Part shown: piece by piece, positions 24,124-30,513 of the stretch | Position numbering within the stretch: the stretch's first letter is position 1 | Layout of the letters: the number at the start of each line of letters is the position of its first letter | Assembly: GCA_964643965.1 (NCBI GenBank) | Contig: CAZXVH010000052.1 | Location: forward strand, 1 to 33,596 | Reading direction: 5' to 3' | DNA length: 33,596 bases | Source of the DNA: GCA-2746795 sp964643965 | GTDB lineage: Bacteria > Chloroflexota > Anaerolineae > Promineifilales > Promineifilaceae | Translations under genes and position numbers: made by a program | The notes under the pieces: model-generated | Database searches by the model: none | What the model saw: only the letters and a program-made list of their open reading frames with translations | What the model was told of the DNA's origin: nothing

Positions 24124-25100
24124 CAGACCATAAACCGTTCCATCGTGGCAGCCTCAAATTAGACGCCGAAAAAGAAGTAACACGCATCGCTGAACATTTA
24201 CGCCACAGCATCTTCACCGTCCTCAAGCGCAAAGGGGCCGTCATCGGCATCAGCGGTGGCGTCGATTCCGCCGTCGTTCTGGGCATCGCTGTCCACGCCC
24301 TGAAACCGGAGCAGATCGTCGCCCTGTTGCTGCCGGAAATGGAATCCAGCCCGGACAGCGCCCGCCTGGCCCGCGAAGTCTGCCGCCAATACGGCGTGAC
24401 GCCCCTCGTCGAAGATATCACCGGCGCTCTGTGGGGCTACGGTTGTTACCAGCGTCGCGATGAAGCGGTACGCCAAATCTTCCCCGAATACGACAGCAGT
24501 TACCGGCTCAAAATCACCCTGCCCAGCGATTTTTTAGAGACAAAAACGCTCAACTTCTTCAGCGCCACTATCATCAGCCCAGAAGGTGATGAGCAGAGCA
24601 AACGGTTGGCCCCACAGCAGCTGCGCCAGATTGTGGCCGCCACCAACTTCAAACAGCGCAGCCGCGCCGCCATGCTCTATTACCACGCCGAACTGCATGA
24701 TTACGCCGTCATCGGCACGCCGCAGCGCAACGAACATGACCAGGGCTTCTTTGTGAAATTTGGCGACGGCGCTATGGACGTAAAACCCATCGGCCACCTG
24801 TACAAGACGCAGGTTTATCAGCTTGCCGAATACCTGCAAGCGCCAGAAGAAATCCGCACTCGCCCGCCCACATCGGACACTTACAGCGCCGGCAGTACGC
24901 AAGAAGAGTTCTTCTTCCGCCTGCCTTTTGAAACAATGGATTTAATCTGGTATGGGCTGGATAATGATATTCCCGCCGAGGTAGTGGCCGCGGAAATGGG
25001 GTTGACCAGCGAACAAGTAGCCCGTGTGTACGCCGACCTGACTCAAAAAAGGCGTACCACTGCCTATCTGCGCACACCGCCCCTGGGCATTACAGAATGA
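24120..25100 (+). CDS. NAD-synthetase-like ATP-pyrophosphatase, divergent
   Basis: The 326-residue protein starts at the ATG at 24120, overlapping the previous stop, with AGGAG nine bases upstream. The NadE core is recognisable. The PP-loop ISGGVDSAV (44-52) is present, as are a NFKQRSRAAMLYYHAE helix, a GFFVKFGDGAMDVKP segment and an LYKTQVYQLAEYL segment. Differences from housekeeping NadE are clear. The GTxH motif reads GTPQRNE. The usual Asp-Glu-rich end (PTADL...DE) is replaced by PPTSDTYSAGSTQEEFFF. A ~40-residue stretch (about 120-165) adds length to the usual ~275. It has no nitrilase domain. In this position it probably forms an amide or a related bond in the ACP pathway; true NAD synthesis is the alternative. 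Confidence 0.83.
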   Translation: MTDHKPFHRGSLKLDAEKEVTRIAEHLRHSIFTVLKRKGAVIGISGGVDSAVVLGIAVHALKPEQIVALLLPEMESSPDSARLAREVCRQYGVTPLVEDITGALWGYGCYQRRDEAVRQIFPEYDSSYRLKITLPSDFLETKTLNFFSATIISPEGDEQSKRLAPQQLRQIVAATNFKQRSRAAMLYYHAELHDYAVIGTPQRNEHDQGFFVKFGDGAMDVKPIGHLYKTQVYQLAEYLQAPEEIRTRPPTSDTYSAGSTQEEFFFRLPFETMDLIWYGLDNDIPAEVVAAEMGLTSEQVARVYADLTQKRRTTAYLRTPPLGITE

Positions 25101-25150
25101 ACAACCGTCTCTACCAGCAGGGAACAAGCGAGACAGGCCCACTGTTCATT
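25096..25150. repeat. Inverted repeat across convergent gene ends
   Basis: AATGAACA (25096-25103) and TGTTCATT (25143-25150) are perfect complements. They span the stop codons of the NadE-like gene (+) and the acyltransferase gene (-). The right arm continues into GTTCACCGTCCACC, a run of related heptamers. It may act as a shared 3' structure. Confidence 0.4.
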
Positions 25151-25730
25151 GTTCACCGTCCACCGGCGGTTTTTCTAACATCTTCAAAATTCTGGCGGGA
25201 TTCCCCCCCACCATCACCCCGGGCGGCACATCTTTCGCCACCAGAGAGCCAGTCACAATGACGGAGCCATCGCCAATAGAAACGCCGGGCAAAACAGTAC
25301 ACCTGGCCCCAATCCACACCCCCTTGCCGATGTTAATCGGCTCGGCCTTCAAAGGGCCAACGCGCTTTTCAAACGGGCCGATGTCATGACCGCCGGTGAT
25401 CAGCATCACTTCAGGGCCAATCCCCGTATGATCTCCAATTGAAATAGGGCCGATTAAATCAAAAAAGCAATCCACACTGATACCAACGTGTTCACCAATG
25501 GTAAGGTGATTGTATATGTCATCACCGCCGACAAACTTTGGCATACCAAAAAAGTAAGCGCCCCGACCGATACGAAAACCAATAAAGCGCAAGATGGCAG
25601 CCCGAATACGGGCAGAGGTGAATTCCGGGAACGGTATGGCGATGATACGGGCGAATTGAATTTTAGCACGACCAAAGTTGGCTTCTTGCCAAAAAACTTG
25701 CCTCGTTTTGCGGAACGATAATCTACCCAT
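25146..25730 (-). CDS. Hexapeptide-repeat (left-handed beta-helix) acyltransferase
   Basis: The 194-residue protein is read from the ATG at 25730; a TTG nine codons earlier is possible. The last ~120 residues are hexapeptide repeats (ISIGDHTGIGPEV, INIGKGVWIGARCTVLPGVSIGDGSVIVTGSLV) ending in PPGVMVGGNPARIL. This is the pattern of sugar O-acetyltransferases such as maltose acetyltransferase and WcaF/NodL types. His123 in GGHDIG is the likely catalytic base. It uses acetyl-CoA or another acyl-CoA to modify a sugar hydroxyl or amine. It faces the ACP-ligase-amidotransferase-NadE-like genes and may belong to the same pathway despite the opposite strand, but this is only inferred from position. 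Confidence 0.88.
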   Translation of the reverse strand: MGRLSFRKTRQVFWQEANFGRAKIQFARIIAIPFPEFTSARIRAAILRFIGFRIGRGAYFFGMPKFVGGDDIYNHLTIGEHVGISVDCFFDLIGPISIGDHTGIGPEVMLITGGHDIGPFEKRVGPLKAEPINIGKGVWIGARCTVLPGVSIGDGSVIVTGSLVAKDVPPGVMVGGNPARILKMLEKPPVDGEQ

Positions 25731-25927
25731 GTCCCTTATTTTATCTGATTTTGTCAATCATTTCAGTAACCAGGAAAAGTCGGAGGCGCGTCGTTTTTAT
25801 TGACGCTGAACAGGGCACGTTTGCATGTGGGCGTATAAACTCGGCTTATCAACAAAACTTACGCCCACGCGAAAAGTCGCAACCGTTTCCGGCGCCTATA
25901 TTGAACTTCTACTTACTTCTTTAAATG

Positions 25928-25968
25928 AAAAACGGCCGTTTCCCCTTCAGCGGTGAAAACGGCCGTTT
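25928..25968 (-). terminator. Intrinsic terminator of the Rpn gene built from two AACGGCCGTT copies
   Basis: Two AAACGGCCGTTT palindromes (25930-25941 and 25957-25968) pair with each other. With the next two positions they give a stem of about 14 bp containing one G-U pair, around an 11-base loop. On the minus strand the second arm is followed by Ts (the A-run 25928-25932). It starts 22 bases after the Rpn stop, the expected place for a terminator. Confidence 0.8.
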
Positions 25969-25989
25969 AGCTTTTCCTATTGGATATTT

Positions 25990-26976
25990 TTAATTGGGGG
26001 TAGAGTCACTCGGAAGCAAAGCTAAAAACGCCTCTGCTGTTTCCACGAGGGCAGCCTGACGAAAAAGTTGGCGCAGAATGAGAGGATTAGAAACGGCCGT
26101 GACACGTTTACTTATCTCCGTATCTGTTAATCCAAAGCGGACCTCTAGCAAGTCCAGTATGCCTTCCTGCAACATTTGCACGCGACCTTGCTCAATGCCT
26201 TGCTCAATGCCTTGCTCAATCCAAAAATCTGCTACAGTTTGCATAATCTCATTCCCTTCATCAGTCAATGTCTGTTGCACAATTGTAACCATATCTTCCG
26301 GCGTCAAAAACCTACTCGCCTTGCCCACATAATACAATACTGTGCGCAGATATTCTAGCCCTGACTGTGCTTCTTTTAATTCTCTAAACAAATATAAAAT
26401 GTCGCTGAGCCGCCCCTGCAAAGCAGGATCAAAGATATATTTCAGTGCCAGCAGCCCGATTTGCACCTGTACCGCCCCTTTTATCTCTTCGTCACTAAGC
26501 GCCGACAGGTCTTGCAATTCATAGCGAAATTGGGGCCAGTATGGCAGCAGTACTTCCGGCCCGTTGAATAGGCCGCTAAACTCCGTTGCCACACGCCAAT
26601 GCTCCCGGCCGTGATAGACAACGGTAGGAATGATAGGCCGCAGCGGTTCGCTTGCCTGCATATCTCGCTCCCAAATGCGCACCATGTAGCGCAGCAGTTG
26701 AAAAGGCGTGAGTGGGTCGGGGTAGCTTTTATGTTCCAGCAGTAGATACAAATAGGCTAACGTTCCATCCTGCGCATCGACCTGGTAGAGCAAATCGGCA
26801 AACTGCTCTTGCAGGTCGCTATCTATGAAACTGCCGGATTGCAGGGTTAGGCTGTCGAGTTTAAGCGTATCGGCAACGGATGGAGGCAGATAATGGGCGA
26901 AGAAGTCACGCGCCACTTCAATACGGGTGAAAGTTTCTTTGAAGAATTTATCGTGCGGATTGGAGAGATCGCTCAT
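25990..26976 (-). CDS. Rpn family recombination-promoting nuclease / PD-(D/E)XK transposase-like protein
   Basis: The 328-residue protein starts at the ATG at 26976 (MSDLSNPHDKFFKETF), the usual family opening. The nuclease core has Asp61 in FADLLYQV and Glu81-x-Lys83 in LLEHKSY, matching the PD-(D/E)XK pattern. The family (YhgA/RpnA-like, transposase_31) includes proteins that promote RecA-independent recombination by cutting DNA; they are usually stand-alone. Near the end, three tandem 12-bp units (26186-26221) encode IEQG repeats, after which comes a helical tail (VQMLQEGILDLLEVRFG). The longer frame to 26994 is unlikely because a promoter-like element overlaps it. Paired-palindrome hairpins lie on both sides of the gene. 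Confidence 0.87.
   Translation of the reverse strand: MSDLSNPHDKFFKETFTRIEVARDFFAHYLPPSVADTLKLDSLTLQSGSFIDSDLQEQFADLLYQVDAQDGTLAYLYLLLEHKSYPDPLTPFQLLRYMVRIWERDMQASEPLRPIIPTVVYHGREHWRVATEFSGLFNGPEVLLPYWPQFRYELQDLSALSDEEIKGAVQVQIGLLALKYIFDPALQGRLSDILYLFRELKEAQSGLEYLRTVLYYVGKASRFLTPEDMVTIVQQTLTDEGNEIMQTVADFWIEQGIEQGIEQGRVQMLQEGILDLLEVRFGLTDTEISKRVTAVSNPLILRQLFRQAALVETAEAFLALLPSDSTPN
26186..26221 (-). repeat. Three tandem 12-bp units in the Rpn gene
   Basis: CCTTGCTCAATG occurs at 26186-26197 and 26198-26209, and with one change at 26210-26221. On the minus strand it encodes IEQG three times. The unit is a multiple of three, so copy number can vary without frameshift. Confidence 0.85.
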
Positions 26977-26984
26977 GGCGCAAG

Positions 26985-26992
26985 AGTATAAC
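26985..26992 (-). promoter_or_regulatory. Extended -10 promoter of the Rpn gene
   Basis: On the minus strand TGTTATACT contains TATACT (26990 to 26985) with a TGn extension. TTGCTG lies 18 bases upstream as a weak -35. The start site would fall two or three bases before the ATG at 26976, so the mRNA would be leaderless or nearly so. No ribosome-binding site is present. Confidence 0.5.
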
Positions 26993-27019
26993 AAAAAGCA
27001 GAGCCGGACAGCAATATTG

Positions 27020-27056
27020 AAAAACGGCCGTTCTCATCTCTGCGAGAACGGCCGTT
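27020..27056 (-). terminator. Intrinsic terminator of the 1054-residue gene built from two AACGGCCGTT copies
   Basis: AACGGCCGTTCTC (27023-27035) and GAGAACGGCCGTT (27044-27056) form a perfect 13-bp stem with an 8-base loop. On the minus strand the stem is followed by a T-run (A-run 27020-27024). It begins about ten bases after the stop of the multidomain gene at 27067. Confidence 0.85.
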
Positions 27057-27066
27057 CCCAATCAAT

Positions 27067-30000
27067 CTACAACTCCCGGTTCCGCACTGCCCTGAATGCG
27101 GAATACACCTTGTCCTTCCGAGCGCCGTCCCGCGTCACCACCCCCGCATTGCGCATCCAATCCGACCAGGCAAACCAGATGAGCGTCTCCACCAGATCCG
27201 TGCCGCGTTCTCCCACATATTGGTAAACATCCTTCATGTAGTCGCCAATTTCGCCGTAAAACTGCGAGCCGATCTCATTATCGTCGGCGACGCCGATTTC
27301 CGTAATCCAGAATTTATAGCCGGGCAATTCCCGCCGGTACACTTCAAACGCCTGCGCCAGCGTACCGTACTGATTGCCCCAATCAAACGGCGCTTTGGTG
27401 GCCCAACGGGTATAGGGATGGATGCCAATGGCGTCTACCGGCAGGCGGCCGCCCAACACCGTTTCCACCTTCTTGAGATAGGCGCAGGAAGTTTCTGGAC
27501 CGGTGGCCATGCCATTGAAGATAATGGGCGAATCGGGCGAAACAGCGCGAATGGCGGCGGCCGTTCGCCCCACAATCAAGGCCATTTGCCCCGGTTCCAG
27601 ATAAACGGAAGCGGGATTGTTCTGCTTATCCCCTTCATTCCAAACCTGGTAAGCCACCTGCTCTTTATAACCTTTGTAATGGTCAGCAATCTTTCCGGCC
27701 GTGTTTGCCAGATCGGTGGCGTATCCTTCCCAGTCGTGACCGCCAGCCCAGGGCGCTTTGCCCCAGATAGTCTCCTGGTTGAGGATGATCAGCGACTTGA
27801 TGCCCATCTTGTTGTAAGCGTGAATCATGGGATCATACTGGGCATATGCTTTACTGAGATCGCCGCGCTCGGCCACGTTAACTCGGGCATCCAGCTTAAA
27901 GACGAAGCGCACCCAGTCCATTCCTTTAAGGTCGTCGCTGTCCACCGGGTTGCTGTGAGGCGCATCCGGGTTGATGTTCATGCCGGTTTGCAAGATGGTG
28001 GGGGCGTCATCGGTGGGCGGCTGCGGCGTGGGCGCGGGGATCACTTTGGTGGAGCGGTAGAAAATGGCCGAGAGGATCGTTTCCCATAACGGCCGTCCTG
28101 CCCGACCATAACGCTGTTTCAAAGAGGCTTCCTGAGCCGGCAGCAGCCACGGATCGTTGATGCGGTAATCATCACCCGCTTTGCCCACAATCAGCACCCA
28201 ATGCTGGTCATTGTCTGTGTAGGGGGTATCGCTGGTGAAATCCACCTGCACCGCCACCGGCCGTCCTTCAGCCAGGCTGGCGTCGATATGGTTGATGATG
28301 GGCGGGCCGGGGTTGTCCATTTTACCGCCGTAGATGATGTCGGTGTAAACGGCCGTTAACGCATTCCACTTGGTTAAATTCACATCAATAAAGCCGCCGC
28401 GCCGCAGCATGGTATCGTTTAACTGCGCCGGCGTTAGCGGCCGGCCGAAGGTATTGGCGATCATGGTAAAACAGGTGAGCAGGCAGCCCCATTTGCCAAT
28501 CGTCTGCGGGGAGCCAGCCAGCCCCAGCCGTTTATCCGCCCAGCGTGGATCACGCTGCGAAACGGGCAACACCAGTGAATTGCCCGGCTGCCAGGGCACG
28601 ACGATGCGCACGTAAATAATTTCGCCAAAGACCTCACCCCGGTCGTCGTGCAAGCGCCAATCAGCATAATGGGTTCCTGGCCTATCCGGCGCGGTCATGT
28701 TGATGGAGATTTCCACCGCTTGCCCCGGCTGGGCGGCCGGCAGGGCATAGCTGGTCTGCGCCGACATAAGTACGCCGCCAGCAAAGCGAATGGTGAAGCC
28801 CTGTCCCCAGGCGCGACTGCCATTGTTTTGCACACGCCACGTTTTGGTAAACGACTTCCCTGGCTGAATTTCGGTATCATCAGGCACAGTGACATCGGCG
28901 ACAAAACGGCCGTTGCTGAGACCCCCAGGCTGCACCCGCGGCGCTTCGGCGATGATGCGGGCATAGAGGATGTCGCCGAACTGCTGGCCTTTGTCATCTT
29001 GCAAGCGCCAATCACTAAAATGGACGCCGGGCGCATCCGGGGCGGCCATGTCAAGGGAGATCTCAACTTGAGCGCCCGGTTTGGCCTGCGGAAGCGCCTG
29101 GCTGGTTTGACTGGTCATGGCGTGGCCGCCCACATGGACGAAGCGATAATTGGGATTCCAGGTGGTATCGCCGTTATTTTCCACCAGCCACGTTTTGCGG
29201 AACGCCGCGCCGGTGGTCATGAGGGTATCGTCGGGAATTGTGACATCGCGCAGGAAACGGCCGTTTGGCCGCACCCCTTCCACAGGCAGAGTCATGGGCG
29301 GCGTCACCGGGTCTGGCGTGTCAACTGGATCAGGTATCTCAAAGGTGGTAGACAAGCTGTAATCCGTCACCGGCTTAATCAGCTTTTGGGCGCGGTTGGC
29401 GATGCCGGCAAAACCAGGCCCCAAATACCAGATGGCCGCCCCCAAAATTTCCGGGAATTGGGCATAATAGGCGGCCACTTCGTCAATATGCTTCATGGCG
29501 ACATCAATGCTGCCGGGAACCCGCTCATGCGTCCAGCCCCATTCCGTGATAATCACTTTGGGTCGGGCGATGCGATGTTTATCACAGGCGGCAAACAGCT
29601 TCTCAAAACGGCCGATATGATCCCCGCGCAAAAACCAGATGTCGCTGGTCTTAAAGCTGTATTCATGCAGCGCCACTGACAACCGATCCGGGTTTTGCTG
29701 GCACGATTCCAGGTAGCGCAACATGCCATCCGTCTCCCAGGCCCCTTCATCCGGGGTGCCGGAGGAGTAACCAAAGGCCGAATAGCGGTAGCCATCGGCC
29801 AAGGCCATCTGCCCGGTGAAGTAAGCAAAGTTGCCAATCCAATCCGCTTCCGCCACCTCTTTGCGCAGTTCGTTGATATTTTCCACCCAGGTGAGCTTGG
29901 GGTCTAAATCAGAAGGAAAATGAGCCTTGTGCCACTGCCAATGGTCGGCGGCGGCCGCTTCTGGCTCCTTTTCATAATCAGGGACATCGGGGTTGCCGGA

Positions 30001-30231
30001 AGGGGGTACGCTGCCGCCAGCCGGCACAGAGCGCCGAAAAACAAGGACGTGTGGCACAACACCTGGTCGCTGGCGCACCAGTTCTTGCGCCTCAAACAAG
30101 CCGGTCATGGCGTCGGCCGCTTTGATGACAAAGGGCACATTGGCCGCATCCAGCTTTTTCAGATAATCGCCAATGCCGGTCGGATTGCCGCCGCTGGCGG
30201 TGTGGAAGCCAATTTTGTTAAACGCTTTCAT
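27067..30231 (-). CDS. Multidomain protein: TIM-barrel-like / two NBR1-type Ig domains / C39-like peptidase / glycoside-hydrolase-like
   Basis: The 1054-residue protein starts at the ATG at 30231 with GGAGGG eight bases upstream. Residues 1-295 look like a clan-A glycoside-hydrolase barrel with Glu190 (LHEYSF) and Glu230 (IITEWGW). Residues 322-427 and 438-545 are two NBR1-type Ig-like domains, each opening with NGRF...DVT.PDDT. Residues 553-728 resemble a C39-like cysteine peptidase, with Cys583 (WGCLLTC), His677 (DQHWVLIVG) and Asp693 (INDPW). Residues 746-1050 form a second barrel with WNEGD (Glu866) and ITEIGVAD (Glu978), the acid/base and nucleophile positions of GH5/GH39-like enzymes. 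There is no signal peptide or membrane segment. Substrates are unknown; a carbohydrate- and peptide-directed role such as wall or capsule turnover is only a guess. Confidence 0.8.
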   Translation of the reverse strand: MKAFNKIGFHTASGGNPTGIGDYLKKLDAANVPFVIKAADAMTGLFEAQELVRQRPGVVPHVLVFRRSVPAGGSVPPSGNPDVPDYEKEPEAAAADHWQWHKAHFPSDLDPKLTWVENINELRKEVAEADWIGNFAYFTGQMALADGYRYSAFGYSSGTPDEGAWETDGMLRYLESCQQNPDRLSVALHEYSFKTSDIWFLRGDHIGRFEKLFAACDKHRIARPKVIITEWGWTHERVPGSIDVAMKHIDEVAAYYAQFPEILGAAIWYLGPGFAGIANRAQKLIKPVTDYSLSTTFEIPDPVDTPDPVTPPMTLPVEGVRPNGRFLRDVTIPDDTLMTTGAAFRKTWLVENNGDTTWNPNYRFVHVGGHAMTSQTSQALPQAKPGAQVEISLDMAAPDAPGVHFSDWRLQDDKGQQFGDILYARIIAEAPRVQPGGLSNGRFVADVTVPDDTEIQPGKSFTKTWRVQNNGSRAWGQGFTIRFAGGVLMSAQTSYALPAAQPGQAVEISINMTAPDRPGTHYADWRLHDDRGEVFGEIIYVRIVVPWQPGNSLVLPVSQRDPRWADKRLGLAGSPQTIGKWGCLLTCFTMIANTFGRPLTPAQLNDTMLRRGGFIDVNLTKWNALTAVYTDIIYGGKMDNPGPPIINHIDASLAEGRPVAVQVDFTSDTPYTDNDQHWVLIVGKAGDDYRINDPWLLPAQEASLKQRYGRAGRPLWETILSAIFYRSTKVIPAPTPQPPTDDAPTILQTGMNINPDAPHSNPVDSDDLKGMDWVRFVFKLDARVNVAERGDLSKAYAQYDPMIHAYNKMGIKSLIILNQETIWGKAPWAGGHDWEGYATDLANTAGKIADHYKGYKEQVAYQVWNEGDKQNNPASVYLEPGQMALIVGRTAAAIRAVSPDSPIIFNGMATGPETSCAYLKKVETVLGGRLPVDAIGIHPYTRWATKAPFDWGNQYGTLAQAFEVYRRELPGYKFWITEIGVADDNEIGSQFYGEIGDYMKDVYQYVGERGTDLVETLIWFAWSDWMRNAGVVTRDGARKDKVYSAFRAVRNREL

Positions 30232-30513
30232 GAAATTCCCTCCAATTTGATGGCTTGAAAAGATCGTAGAAATAAGGGGTGGTTGAGATGGCAATGCAAT
30301 TCACAGGGTATAGAAGATTGAGCGGGTTGTCAATAAAAAGGTGACGAAGATCGTTACCAAATCCATGACATTTCCCGTTGCCCCCCGCCCACAACCTGTT
30401 ACTATTTAGGGTAATTCGATCCACCCAATCCGTTTTTACAAATCACTATTTCCCCCATTCTGCGGAGTCTCAGAAAAAAGAGGCTCCCAGCGGAACCAAA
30501 TTAGGAGGTTTTC
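30232..30513. other. Divergent intergenic region with leader hairpin
   Basis: On the + strand TTGCCC (30378-30383) and TACTAT (30400-30405), 16 bp apart, are a possible promoter for the nuclease gene. GGAGTCTC (30464-30471) pairs with GAGGCTCC (30480-30487) with one G-U pair, just before the ribosome-binding site AGGAGG (30503-30508). No gene is seen. Confidence 0.45.

Noticed and set aside
25928..27056. Rpn gene as a mobile cassette with AACGGCCGTT hairpins as terminal repeats
   Set aside because: The hairpins fit terminators of the two minus-strand genes (U-tract on the correct side), the same palindrome occurs throughout the window, and no target-site duplication is seen.
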